A stretch of 64,000 bases of DNA. It comes from Rhodospirillaceae bacterium. Its GTDB lineage: Bacteria; Pseudomonadota; Alphaproteobacteria; Rhodospirillales; Rhodospirillaceae. Positions 24,570 through 33,862 of the stretch are shown piece by piece. The translations under genes and the position numbers were made by a program. The notes beneath the pieces were generated by a model. That model did not search any database. It was not told where the DNA came from and worked only from the letters and a program-made list of their open reading frames with translations. The DNA lies in the NCBI GenBank assembly GCA_029245025.1, contig JAQWQC010000034.1, positions 186,001-250,000 on the forward strand, in the 5' to 3' direction. How positions within the stretch are numbered: position 1 is the first letter of the stretch; each line of letters opens with the position of its first letter.

Positions 24570-25784
24570 CTACTGAACGAATTTTCCATCTTTAAGCCAG
24601 ACCTCGCCGTCAATGGTGATAGTGCAATCGATTAATAGGTCGCGCCAGCGGAAGAAGCGGCCTGATACGTTTCCACCCAATTCACCATTGTTGCCAATAC
24701 CAAGTCGCACCACGCCTTCGCCATAACCGTAATAGGCAATCCATCCGGGGGTGACGTCTGGACTGAGGAGTGGATTAAATCCTAGGCCAAACTCGCGGAA
24801 ATATTTGGCGCTGTCTGTGGCAGCGTCTAGTTCAGCGCGTATGTGTTCCTCACCAACATCGGCAGTTGCGCGAGTGATTTTACCATTGGTATAGGTGATC
24901 GTTGCATTGGTTACGCTGTGTTCATTCCAGGCGGAGTGAGGGTAAACAACTTGCCCCTGCACCGTAGATTCAAGGGGGGCAACACGGATTACACCGCCAG
25001 GTATCTCAACTTCGCGGTCGAGAAATGGGGCGCCCTTGCGCATGCGTTTCGCTGAGGCGTCTCCATTCTGTTGAATGATGTCGCGACCTTCGATGCGGAA
25101 CCGGATGTCAGTTCCGGCACTGGTAGTCACACGGATTTCAGCGTCACGCATGGCAGCAATGAAGCGATCTTGGTGTTCATCAAGTGCACCTAGGTCGGTT
25201 TCAAGTACAGCCTTTTGATACACCGCATCAATTACCTGCATTGGCGGTGGAGCGAACCCCGGAAGAACGTTGACACCGGTCAGCCCGATTGTATTCCCCG
25301 AGGGACTGTAGGGGTCGGTCCAATGAAAATGAATGGTGCGCCGGGGCCCCGCTTTCTCTTGCAGTAGAATTTGCAGCGCTTTGTACGCTGGTAACGTTGG
25401 GTTAGCGCCGGGCATCATCAACGCTGCATCAATATCTTCCAGCATATCCACATAGGCGTCGCGGGATTCTGTAAAGCCATCGCGGATTAAGCTTTGGTCC
25501 CAGTCGGCTGGGTAGGGTGGGTCGAGGACATCAATCACACCCATGTCGATCCCTCCGGCCTCAATGACGGCATAGCGAAAGTGGGGGACGAATTCTTCAA
25601 ACATACCTGGCTGGGCAACAGATAAGACTTTCTCGCCTGGTTCTAGCTGCAGCTGCTCAACAATTCGTTCCGCAAGAGCCTGCCATTGCATGGTTCGTTG
25701 AGGCAACGGCGATTGCGCGTGGGCGCCGAAGATGACACCTACCCCAATCAGTGCAGTTAACAATCCAGTTGCTGCGCGTCTCAT
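24570..25784 (-). CDS. Secreted M29 aminopeptidase-like protein lacking canonical metal ligands
   Basis: 404 residues with a signal peptide ending GAHAQ. The fold markers of the M29 (AmpS/aminopeptidase T) family are present: GEKVLSVAQPG near the start, GTDIRFRIEGR, GGVIRVAPLESTVQG, and near the end FGLGFNP, RLGIGNNGELGG and ITIDGEVWLKDGKF. In active M29 enzymes the equivalent end segment is HIALG and NHAPIHID-like, carrying His and Asp zinc ligands; here these read RLGIG and VSGRFF. It may therefore be catalytically inactive or have changed chemistry. First gene of the unit that includes the CNNM remnant and the M20 enzyme. Confidence 0.7.
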   Translation of the reverse strand: MRRAATGLLTALIGVGVIFGAHAQSPLPQRTMQWQALAERIVEQLQLEPGEKVLSVAQPGMFEEFVPHFRYAVIEAGGIDMGVIDVLDPPYPADWDQSLIRDGFTESRDAYVDMLEDIDAALMMPGANPTLPAYKALQILLQEKAGPRRTIHFHWTDPYSPSGNTIGLTGVNVLPGFAPPPMQVIDAVYQKAVLETDLGALDEHQDRFIAAMRDAEIRVTTSAGTDIRFRIEGRDIIQQNGDASAKRMRKGAPFLDREVEIPGGVIRVAPLESTVQGQVVYPHSAWNEHSVTNATITYTNGKITRATADVGEEHIRAELDAATDSAKYFREFGLGFNPLLSPDVTPGWIAYYGYGEGVVRLGIGNNGELGGNVSGRFFRWRDLLIDCTITIDGEVWLKDGKFVQ

Positions 25785-25832
25785 TTAGTGTCTCCCATAC
25801 GCCCTGTTTTTGTGGGACCAGCCTACCACCCC

Positions 25833-25862
25833 TTGCCCTTCCAGCAACTAGAAGCCTATATG
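25833..25862 (+). promoter_or_regulatory. CueR/HmrR-type promoter-operator
   Basis: A -35-like TTGCCC (25833-25838) and a -10-like TATATG (25857-25862) flank the inverted repeat CTTCCAG-CAA-CTAGAAG (25838-25854; one mismatch). This is the standard architecture of copper-responsive MerR promoters, where a spacer longer than 17 bp (18 here) is corrected by the activator. It drives the regulator gene at 25897. I found no second copy upstream of the copper operon. Confidence 0.65.
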
Positions 25863-25896
25863 GAGCTGCGGGCCTGATATCCCAAGGAGAGCGACA

Positions 25897-26289
25897 ATGA
25901 ATATTGGTGAAGCGTCTAAGCAGTCAGGTCTGCCGGCCAAAACCATTCGCTATTACGAAGACACGGGGTTGATTGCACCGCCAGCCCGGGCTGAAAACGG
26001 CTATCGCGATTACTCGGATACGGATGTGCATAAACTCAGATTCGTACGCCATAGCCGAGGCTTGGGTTTTTCTGTCGAAGAGTGTTCTCAGTTGCTGTCG
26101 CTATATGAGGACAAAGATAGGCAGTCGGCTGACGTTAAAGCTATTGCGCAAAAACATTTGACTGAGATCGACGAAAAGATTCGAGAACTGCAAGATTTAC
26201 GGTCAACCTTGCATCACCTCGTTAACAATTGTCACGGTGACGGACGACCAGACTGTCCCATTTTGGAAGGTCTTGCGAACCCGTCATAG
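25897..26289 (+). CDS. cueR: Cu(I)-responsive MerR-family regulator
   Basis: 130 residues. The MerR winged helix-turn-helix (MNIGEASKQSGLPAKTIRYYEDTGL) is followed by a dimerisation helix and a metal loop with Cys112 and Cys120 in CHGDGRPDC, plus Ser77. This CX7C spacing with Ser77 is the CueR/HmrR monovalent-metal (Cu+, Ag+, Au+) signature. It activates copper-detoxification promoters by untwisting them. SD AAGGAG lies 8 bp before the ATG, and a matching operator lies just upstream, implying autoregulation. The copper cluster at 12.2-20.6 kb is the obvious candidate regulon but shows no clear copy of the site. Confidence 0.9.
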   Translation: MNIGEASKQSGLPAKTIRYYEDTGLIAPPARAENGYRDYSDTDVHKLRFVRHSRGLGFSVEECSQLLSLYEDKDRQSADVKAIAQKHLTEIDEKIRELQDLRSTLHHLVNNCHGDGRPDCPILEGLANPS

Positions 26290-26482
26290 AACGACTCTAA
26301 CAGTCGACGACTCGCTGACACGCCAACACTCTATCGCGGGCTTCTAATCCGAACTCGTTTGATTTGATAGCTAGGCTTCTGATTTAACACCCAAGAGTGC
26401 TGGAGCAAGCCGTTTGCATGGGCTCGTTCCTGTCAATTCCGCGTTCACCCGATGCAAAGTCAGACAAATCTTTCTCGGTACG

Positions 26483-28030
26483 TTACATCCACTTGCGTTT
26501 CCACCAGGCAATTGGCCCGGTCAGCGCCAGAATGACTGCCATGATCGCAACCAAGTCATTCACCCACACGAACTCACCGTGGATGATGTTGCCGGTATGA
26601 ATATCGGCGAGGAAAAGAAAGAAGGTTGTGCCTTGAATCTGGGGGTAGGCGACGCCCGAAGACTCGAAGCCACTCTCCAGCGTGCCTTTTGATATCATTC
26701 GGGAGTTTTTTAAATACCAGGTATCGCCACTGCGCGTGGCATCGGTCATCGCCAAATGATCCGCCGGCATCTCAACAAACGTCCAGTCGGGATCGTTGAT
26801 TTTGCGATAGGCATTGCCTTTGGTGCCGATGCCAACGAACAGGTATTCACCTTCGCGCAATAGATTAACCAACCCAGCATCTGTGCCGCCGGTTTCGGGC
26901 AACGTTTGATCAACTGTCCAGCTGTGTCCGCTATCCTTTGAGGTCAGTACGCCAAACCGCGTGGAGATAGATATACGATTAGGCTCACCGGGATAGGCGA
27001 CCACATACCTGACTTCACCCTGGAGGGATTTGTATTGATAGATTGGCGGTAGGTCTTCTCTGTCGAGCCGCACTGTTTTGCCGATATCGATCAGTGTGAA
27101 GATATGATCAACCATCACGCCGGTGATGCTTAGGTAAAGGATGGGCACAATTGCAACGATACCGATTACTGGCCCATGGCTGCGATAGAGCCAGCGGATT
27201 ATCTGCTGCCGCCTCTTAATTTGTCCTCCAGATTTTTCAGTTCGCCACTTGCGTGGTAACCACCAAAACAGAAAGCCAGTGAAGCCAAGGATTCCCATGG
27301 CGATGCCGCCATAGTCATTGATTAGAATGGACCAGGGTTGCGTCAGCGCTCCTTTACCCACGTGTAAATCCAGAACAAAACGGTTGAGAGGCACCGTATC
27401 GGGCAAACCAGTGACCGTCACTTCATCCAAATCAATCCAAGTGATGTCGTTTGGTTGTCCAGTCTCGAATCGGAAGATGCGGCCTTCGTGCTCCGCCCCA
27501 ACCAGCTCAGTCGCTGTGTTACCTTCACTCAGGCTGCTGATCAGATGATTGTCGAGAGCAAAGTGCTGAGCACTCTTGCCATTCGGATCAAGGCTCCAAA
27601 TGCCGTCGTCGGTCGCCAAGTATATGAGTTTGCTTTCTTGGGTTGTGACAAAACGAAACACCTGCGGATGTCCGCGTTCACCTTCAAACGGAATGTCCGA
27701 CCATGATGCGCCGCCATCTTCCGTACGCCACAAGCCACGTTCCGATGCTCCGATCCAGCGCAGATCGTCGTTCTCATCAACCTGGACGTGGCGCATCACC
27801 GTGCCTGGCACCAGCCGATCAATACGCGCCGATGTGACCCAACTGGGCACGCTCCATTGATGAGTCCAGCGCCAGTCGTGGTGATCTAGAATCCAGCCGG
27901 TGATGCCGAGCACCGACAGCCATAGCAAGGCTGTGAGTCCTGCCCATCGATGGATGAGCCGCACCACAGGGTAGAACCGTGATGCGCTTTTGGGTTTGGC
28001 TGCTTCGCTGTCTTCAGTGGTGTCGGCCAC
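26483..28030 (-). CDS. PepSY-type transmembrane protein with embedded Asp-box propeller
   Basis: 515 residues. The ends and middle carry about five transmembrane helices of the PepSY-associated kind (VVRLIHRWAGLTALLWLSVLGITGWIL at 22-50; GGIAMGILGFTGFLFWWLPRKW about 235; SHGPVIGIVAIVPILYLSITGVM about 285; final NDLVAIMAVILALTGPIAWWKRKW). The two extracytoplasmic stretches hold beta-propeller blades with Asp-box motifs (TEDGGASW about 105 and SKDSGHSW about 375). Conserved His in HRW and HGP are typical haem-like positions of this superfamily, which includes siderophore reductases. It lies 9 bp after the aldo/keto reductase and ends the long Bat-type operon. Confidence 0.75.
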   Translation of the reverse strand: MADTTEDSEAAKPKSASRFYPVVRLIHRWAGLTALLWLSVLGITGWILDHHDWRWTHQWSVPSWVTSARIDRLVPGTVMRHVQVDENDDLRWIGASERGLWRTEDGGASWSDIPFEGERGHPQVFRFVTTQESKLIYLATDDGIWSLDPNGKSAQHFALDNHLISSLSEGNTATELVGAEHEGRIFRFETGQPNDITWIDLDEVTVTGLPDTVPLNRFVLDLHVGKGALTQPWSILINDYGGIAMGILGFTGFLFWWLPRKWRTEKSGGQIKRRQQIIRWLYRSHGPVIGIVAIVPILYLSITGVMVDHIFTLIDIGKTVRLDREDLPPIYQYKSLQGEVRYVVAYPGEPNRISISTRFGVLTSKDSGHSWTVDQTLPETGGTDAGLVNLLREGEYLFVGIGTKGNAYRKINDPDWTFVEMPADHLAMTDATRSGDTWYLKNSRMISKGTLESGFESSGVAYPQIQGTTFFLFLADIHTGNIIHGEFVWVNDLVAIMAVILALTGPIAWWKRKWM

Positions 28031-28039
28031 AATCTTTTC

Positions 28040-29032
28040 CTAAATGTTGACCGCACTCATCGCCGCCTCGGGATACCGCAGACCCGATACAGCATCGGCT
28101 GGGCTGGTGGCTTCAATTATAGCAAGATCGTCGCCTGATAAAGAAACGTTTACCGCGCCGACGTTTTCTTCCAGACGTTCAATTTTCCGCGTACCAGGGA
28201 TGGGCACTATGGTCTCGCCTTGCGCCATCACCCAGGCAATTGCCAGTTGCGCTAAAGTGCATCCTTTGGCAGATGCGATTTCACCCAGCCTGTCCACCAG
28301 GACTTTGTTAGAATCAAAATTCTCTGGCGTGAAGCGCGGCATGAACGATCGGGTGTCACCGTCGGCTTTCACATCGTTAGCTTTTTCAAACACACCGGTG
28401 AGGAAGCCTCGGCTCAGGGGGGAATACGGGACGAAGCCGATGCCCAATTCCTGGCACGTTGGTATGACGTCAGTCTCCACGTCCCGGCTCCATAGGGAGT
28501 ACTCGGTCTGCACCACTGCGATGGGATGCACGGCATGGGCTTTTCTTATGCTGCCCGCGCCAGCCTCACTGAGGCCGAGGTGCTTGACCTTACCCGCCTG
28601 CACCAATTCAGCCATGGCGCCAACCATCTCTTCAATGGGTACCGCCGGGTCGACACGGTGCGCATAGTATAGGTCAATGACATCTACGCTGAGACGCTTC
28701 AGACTCTCGTCGCAGGCTGCTTTAACGTAGTCAGGGTTGCCATTGGCGGAGGTTACGCCACCCCCGTCTTTCAGACGTAGACCAAATTTTGTTGCGAGAA
28801 TGACGTCGTCGCGCCGATCCTTGACGGCGTTTCCGAGCAACTCCTCGTTGTGGCCATTTCCATATAGCTCTGCCGTATCGAAGAAGGTGACGCCGAGGTC
28901 GATGGCATGGTGGATCGTTTTGATCGATGCCGCGTCATTATTACCGGCACCATAGAACACCGACATACCCATACAGCCAAGCCCGACGGCAGACACCGTG
29001 AGACCTGAGTTTCCAAGATTTCTAGTTTTCAT
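28040..29032 (-). CDS. Aldo/keto reductase
   Basis: 330 residues with the TIM-barrel tetrad of the superfamily: Asp52 and Tyr57 ([11 protein letters not shown]), Lys82 (LATKFGL) and His in YYAHRVDP (about 125). The C-terminal cofactor region ends [18 protein letters not shown], as in NADPH-linked members of the YakC/YajO-like group, which reduce aldehydes and ketones. It lies 16 bp after the large BatA-like gene and 9 bp before the PepSY-type gene, all on the minus strand. Its substrate cannot be inferred. Confidence 0.9.
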   Translation of the reverse strand: MKTRNLGNSGLTVSAVGLGCMGMSVFYGAGNNDAASIKTIHHAIDLGVTFFDTAELYGNGHNEELLGNAVKDRRDDVILATKFGLRLKDGGGVTSANGNPDYVKAACDESLKRLSVDVIDLYYAHRVDPAVPIEEMVGAMAELVQAGKVKHLGLSEAGAGSIRKAHAVHPIAVVQTEYSLWSRDVETDVIPTCQELGIGFVPYSPLSRGFLTGVFEKANDVKADGDTRSFMPRFTPENFDSNKVLVDRLGEIASAKGCTLAQLAIAWVMAQGETIVPIPGTRKIERLEENVGAVNVSLSGDDLAIIEATSPADAVSGLRYPEAAMSAVNI

Positions 29033-29048
29033 AGGGATAGTTTAGCGC

Positions 29049-31112
29049 TTATCTGCCTTCGCGCCACCAGGTCAAAAGTGGTAGAGATAGCAAAATCAGC
29101 AACGCCAGCCAGGCCGGGATAAGGGCGATTTCCCGGACGCCGTCTACAACATATTGATCGTTTGCTTTCAGTCCGATCCACGATTGGCCATGGGCGACCC
29201 GCCCCGGAGACACCCGGCGCACGGTCGGCACACCTCGGTCCGCCACCCAAAACAAGCCACCGCCGGTGGCGTCTGTAATTGGTTTGAGGCGGGTTTCCGT
29301 TGAGATGACATCTTGATTCTCGAGGGGGTTTGCCGCACCGAAAGCAACCACAGTAGACAACACACCATCATTAATTCGATACAACCCCTCGTCCCCTGCT
29401 GGAACGGTTGCGACGAATCGCCCACCTTCGGTGTATTCAGGCTGAGCCGTTTGGTTGGACCCGTCAGGAGCGGTCACGGTTACGGTTCGAACTTGATCAC
29501 CCAAGCTGGTGCGCGTGACGTGGATCGCTCCCGCTTCGGCGGTCGCTGTCAAAGCTTCCTCTTCAAGCTCTGGTTCTTTCATTAGCCAGTGGGCGAGGCG
29601 GCGTAGCATTTCAGCCTGAGGCCCACCGCCGTCGAATCCCTTACTCCATAGCCACATGGTATCGCTGAGCAGCAAAGACACGCGCCCTTTGCCTACCCGG
29701 TCGAGCATCAATAGGGGGCGTTCACCGGCCCCACTCATGAGTTTTTGTCCTGAAGATCCCAGTACTTCGACCTGTCGTAACCACCGCCCCCACGTTGGGT
29801 CCGTTTGTCCTGGCGATGACAGGGATGCGGTAACGGGATGACGTGCTCCCGTATCGCTGATGCGTGGTAAGAACGGCCGTTCATACACCAGACCGGTCGG
29901 TGCGGCGGGCAGGACATTTTGCAGAGGGCTATCGAACAACGAAAACGAGTCCGCGTACTCAGGGCCTACTGACAACATCACCGCGCCACCATCCAGGACG
30001 TAGCTGGCGATATTCATCATGAACTGAAATGGTACCAATCCGCGTCGGCTATAGCGGTCAAAAATCACCAAGTCGAAGTCGTAGAGTTGATCTTCAAACA
30101 GTTCGCGAATTGGAAAAGAGATCAGAGCCAACTCGTTTAGCGGCGTGCCGTCATCCTTTGATAAGGGACGAAGGATCGTAAAATGAACCAGGTCAACGTT
30201 GGGGTCTGACTTTAGCAAGTTGCGCCAGGTGCGTTCACCCACATGAGGCTGTCCAGATATGAGCAATACGCGCAGGCGGTCTCGGATCGCGTTGATGCTT
30301 ACGAGGGTGCGGTTGTTGCGTGGAGAAATTTCACCGTCAGCTGGGGCGAGCTCCAATTCAAAGATATTGGTTCCTGGGTGGTCGAGGGTTGTTACGATCT
30401 CCAACGTCTCGTCGACGCGCATAGTGAACTGCTGCACCGCTCCGCCATCCGCGCGCAGACTTGCGGAAACCGGTGCACCGGACGGCAGGCTGGAGTCTTC
30501 TGCGCGGATACGAAGAGCCACGGTTTTTTCAACAAGTCCGAACCCCGGCGCTTCAACCACAACAATGCGACGGTCTTGTTCATCACGACGCCCGGTGAGC
30601 AGCACATGTACTGGCGCTGCTATCCCCGACTGTTCAGGAATACTGGGAACATCGTGGATGATGCCGTCCGTGATTAAGACGACGCCGGCGAGGCGACTGC
30701 TTGGAATATCAGACGTTGCTATTGACACGGTTTCAAACAACCGGGTGCCGTCAGATCGTCCACCGGCTGTCTCTGGCGTTAGGCGGACAGTTCTCACTTC
30801 TGTTGCTTTGATTTTCTCGAGAGCCTCCTGCAGCCCTGCAACGGTTTCGGTGGTGCGGGCTGGGCGGTCATCCAGCCGCTGTGACAGACTTTCGTCAATG
30901 ACGATGACGGCGACATCCGTCAAAGGTGTGCGGCTCTCTATCGATGCGCGCGGATCCAAAATGGCCGCTGCCAAAAAAATCAACGCAATGATGCGTAGTC
31001 CAGCGGCCCTGGAGCGACGCATGAGCGCGTAGCCAGCAAGCAAGATTCCCAACCCTAAAACTGAAACCAGGATTGGCATTGGGATCAGACTAGAAAAGGT
31101 GATGCCGGTCAT
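29049..31112 (-). CDS. Large BatA-like membrane protein with glutamine-amidotransferase-like core
   Basis: 687 residues. Two N-terminal helices (about 10-55) and one C-terminal helix (665-682) enclose a large periplasmic part. The first section contains VAVIVIDESLSQRLDD, an Asp-x-Ser-x-Ser-like start of a degenerate von Willebrand A fold. The middle (ISGQPHVGERTWRNLL, then LVIFDRYSRRGLVP) resembles the class-I glutamine-amidotransferase-like domain seen in these operons. Its ATG overlaps the stop of the upstream DUF4159 gene (ATGA). It likely forms a membrane complex with the BatA/DUF4159 and DUF58 proteins and the MoxR ATPase. Confidence 0.75.
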   Translation of the reverse strand: MTGITFSSLIPMPILVSVLGLGILLAGYALMRRSRAAGLRIIALIFLAAAILDPRASIESRTPLTDVAVIVIDESLSQRLDDRPARTTETVAGLQEALEKIKATEVRTVRLTPETAGGRSDGTRLFETVSIATSDIPSSRLAGVVLITDGIIHDVPSIPEQSGIAAPVHVLLTGRRDEQDRRIVVVEAPGFGLVEKTVALRIRAEDSSLPSGAPVSASLRADGGAVQQFTMRVDETLEIVTTLDHPGTNIFELELAPADGEISPRNNRTLVSINAIRDRLRVLLISGQPHVGERTWRNLLKSDPNVDLVHFTILRPLSKDDGTPLNELALISFPIRELFEDQLYDFDLVIFDRYSRRGLVPFQFMMNIASYVLDGGAVMLSVGPEYADSFSLFDSPLQNVLPAAPTGLVYERPFLPRISDTGARHPVTASLSSPGQTDPTWGRWLRQVEVLGSSGQKLMSGAGERPLLMLDRVGKGRVSLLLSDTMWLWSKGFDGGGPQAEMLRRLAHWLMKEPELEEEALTATAEAGAIHVTRTSLGDQVRTVTVTAPDGSNQTAQPEYTEGGRFVATVPAGDEGLYRINDGVLSTVVAFGAANPLENQDVISTETRLKPITDATGGGLFWVADRGVPTVRRVSPGRVAHGQSWIGLKANDQYVVDGVREIALIPAWLALLILLSLPLLTWWREGR

Positions 31113-33862
31113 TGGGTCAACCGTTGCATAATGGCTGGTATGTGAACTTGATCAGCTTTGTAGTTGCCCGTCAGAGCATACATCACGAGGTTGACGCCAA
31201 AGCGATATGACCACTCGCGCTGTCGTTCACCGCCCGGTACTGCTGGATAGATTGGTAAGCCGCGGTTGTCCCGTGCCCACACGGCAGCCCAATCGTGACT
31301 TCCGATAATGATGGATGACACGCCATCGTTACTCACAGAGCCACGTTCCACATAGACGGGCGCGCCGGTGTAGCGACCCGGCAGATCAGGCAACAAATAG
31401 AAGCTCCGCCGTAAGACGTGATTTTCAGGAACTTGCATCAGTTGGGACACATTGAGACGCATTAGAACATTGTTGAGTGCTTGGCCTACTTGTTCTCCTT
31501 CGTCGCCGTCGTTGGCTCCGATTTGATTTGGAGCGTCAAACACGATTGTTCCGCCCCGCCCGAGATAGTCATTAATACGCGCGGCGGCTTGTTCTGAAGG
31601 CGGCTCTTGGTCAGGGGCAATGCGCCAATAGACAATAGGGTAGGGAAAAAGTTCGTCCGTCTCTGGGTCGACTTCCGCTGGCACCGCCATTTCCGCCGAT
31701 GTGCGTGCCGCAAGGACATCGGTTAATGTGCCTAAACCTTGCGCGGACAATTGATCGATATTTTTCCGGCCTGTGCGAACGTAGGCGAGCCGCGTTTCGA
31801 GGACAGCATCAATCGTCGCCGGATCAACCTCTTCGTCTACAGCCAATGCCGGGTGGGACGACGTTGCGACGATTAATAGCCCGATTGCTGCTGTGGTACC
31901 AACGCGACTGGCTTGTGGGGTCTGGACTAATCCACGCAAGATTAGAGACACAATGAGATCAGCTGTAAACAAAACTAACGCCGCAAAGAGCAACCATGGC
32001 TTAAGGCTTCGTTCGGCTGCGACGGCATCAAAATTCGTGACGGCAATATTTGATGGCCAAGCGCCCTGCGCATCTATCGGACCTATGGTTGGGCCAAGGT
32101 TGACGGCAAGCCGTGTCGCGCCTACGCCATAGTATCCCGGTGGGTGCGAAGGCCCGATGCTAGGGTCTCCAATGTCATCACGATCAAGGGCCAAAACTGT
32201 GGGCGGCGGCGTTATCAGTTGACCATCACCCGTTAAGACTTCGCTTGCGGGCAGGCTCTGCGGCAAGGTTGATGTAGCTTCATTGACGCCCCGACTGAGA
32301 TCGAGGACGCGACGGAGCATGTCGACCATCACACCAGACAACGGCAGGCTGGACCACTCGGGTGTTGCTGTAACATGAAATAAAACAACCCAGCCTTGTC
32401 CGCGACGATCCGCTGTCACAAGAGGTGTACCATCTTCAAGGCGCGCCCAGGTGCGACCCGTTAATCCGGGAGACGGCTCGGCCAGCACTTGTGAGGAAAC
32501 CAAAACGTCATTAGGTACGGCGAGACCCGCAAACGGGCTCTCTTCAGGAAACGGTGCTAAGCCGACAGGCTCTGTCCAAGACATCGTTCCGCCAAACGTG
32601 CGCCCTCCACCGCGCAGCCGAACCGGCATAAGTGAGTCGACGTTACCGTCTAATGTTGATCCGGCGAACCGGACTAAAACTCCACCACGTTCAATCCAAG
32701 GTTCGAGCAGGGTCACTTCCGGAGCCGTTACGCGATTACCGCTGGCCAATACCATAACAGCAAGGTCTCGTTGCAGGAGATTTGGTAAAGTTCCGCTGTG
32801 TACATCGGCGAAGGGGAGTAGGGCTTGTGTGACATAGTATCCGTCTTCGAGGAGCGGTGTGACGATGCCGTCAGGGTTATCGGAGACAACGCCGACGGGT
32901 CGCCGTGTCCACCGATCGTCAAGGAGGTAAATGCTAGCCGCACCCGCGTCATTATCAACAGCAAGCCTGGCCATGCGATTGCCGAGTTCAGTGGGAACGG
33001 AAAAACGTGCGGTGCTGACCGATTTTCCGTCTTCAAAATTCGCCTCTGCGCGCGCCACCGTTCGACCCGCTTCATCCAATGCGGTGATTGCGGTGCTCAT
33101 CGGTGGAGCGATGGCTTTAGCAGGACGGCGCACCGTTACTTCAATAATATTATCGTCGCCTTCGGGAACTCGGTCTGCGGGTCCTAGGACAAAAGATCCC
33201 GTGCGATTACTGCTAGTGAGAACTGTTAAGCGGCCAAGTTTGTGAAGGAATTCTGACATCTCTTCGTCGGCGGTCGACGCCACACCGTCTGTCAACCAGA
33301 GAGCTTCGGCCGGGGGGCGGAGGTCGCTGTTCAGAAGACGTTTCAGCACGTTCGTCCGGTTTGTCGGCCAAGGTTTTGCGGTCATGGCACGGGCCAATGA
33401 GAGGGCTTGTCCGGGTGATGCAAACGAAAGAGCATCGGCTGTGCCGGCTTGTGCTGGAGCGGTGGTCACTATCATCACGGGCCGGCTTTCGCGTTCAGCA
33501 CTTTCCAACACCCGTACCAAGGCAGATTGTCGTTGTGTCCATTGTGGTGCCGCTGCCCAACCGTCATCAACCACGACAACCAATGGGCTAGACTGCATGG
33601 CCTGGCGTTGATTGAGTACGGGTTCTGACAAAGCAACAATGAGAAGAACAATGCAGGCAAGTCTCAACAGCAACAACCACCAAGGTGTGCGGGCGGATGA
33701 CTTTTCTGGTGATGTCAGGCCAAACAATAAACGGATGGCCGGAAATGCAAGCCTTCTTGCTGCGGGTGGAGTCACACGCAGCAGCAGCCAAACCAAGGGC
33801 AGCACGGCTAGAGCCAGTAAAACCCAGGGGGTTGCAAAGGTCAAAGCGCCAAGCGTTACCAT
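31109..33862 (-). CDS. BatA-type N-terminal domain plus DUF4159 protein
   Basis: 917 residues. The N-terminus is the two-helix aerotolerance-regulator (BatA) segment (FATPWVLLALAVLPLVWLLLRV, then LAFPAIRLLF). A periplasmic VWA-like/amidotransferase-like stretch follows. A helix near 640 (WLLFAALVLFTADLIVSLILRG) leads to the C-terminal DUF4159 domain, about 690-917 (TRLAYVRTGRKNIDQLSAQGL, PIVYWRI, GGTIVFDAP). The start overlaps the DUF58 stop by 7 bp. Proteins with this layout are conserved in alphaproteobacteria beside MoxR and DUF58, with an envelope-stress or assembly role that is not defined. Confidence 0.85.
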   Translation of the reverse strand: MVTLGALTFATPWVLLALAVLPLVWLLLRVTPPAARRLAFPAIRLLFGLTSPEKSSARTPWWLLLLRLACIVLLIVALSEPVLNQRQAMQSSPLVVVVDDGWAAAPQWTQRQSALVRVLESAERESRPVMIVTTAPAQAGTADALSFASPGQALSLARAMTAKPWPTNRTNVLKRLLNSDLRPPAEALWLTDGVASTADEEMSEFLHKLGRLTVLTSSNRTGSFVLGPADRVPEGDDNIIEVTVRRPAKAIAPPMSTAITALDEAGRTVARAEANFEDGKSVSTARFSVPTELGNRMARLAVDNDAGAASIYLLDDRWTRRPVGVVSDNPDGIVTPLLEDGYYVTQALLPFADVHSGTLPNLLQRDLAVMVLASGNRVTAPEVTLLEPWIERGGVLVRFAGSTLDGNVDSLMPVRLRGGGRTFGGTMSWTEPVGLAPFPEESPFAGLAVPNDVLVSSQVLAEPSPGLTGRTWARLEDGTPLVTADRRGQGWVVLFHVTATPEWSSLPLSGVMVDMLRRVLDLSRGVNEATSTLPQSLPASEVLTGDGQLITPPPTVLALDRDDIGDPSIGPSHPPGYYGVGATRLAVNLGPTIGPIDAQGAWPSNIAVTNFDAVAAERSLKPWLLFAALVLFTADLIVSLILRGLVQTPQASRVGTTAAIGLLIVATSSHPALAVDEEVDPATIDAVLETRLAYVRTGRKNIDQLSAQGLGTLTDVLAARTSAEMAVPAEVDPETDELFPYPIVYWRIAPDQEPPSEQAAARINDYLGRGGTIVFDAPNQIGANDGDEGEQVGQALNNVLMRLNVSQLMQVPENHVLRRSFYLLPDLPGRYTGAPVYVERGSVSNDGVSSIIIGSHDWAAVWARDNRGLPIYPAVPGGERQREWSYRFGVNLVMYALTGNYKADQVHIPAIMQRLTQ

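Noticed and set aside
30259-31032. 257-codon plus-strand frame opposite the BatA-like gene
   Set aside because: Arg/Ser-rich antisense shadow of a well-supported gene on the other strand.
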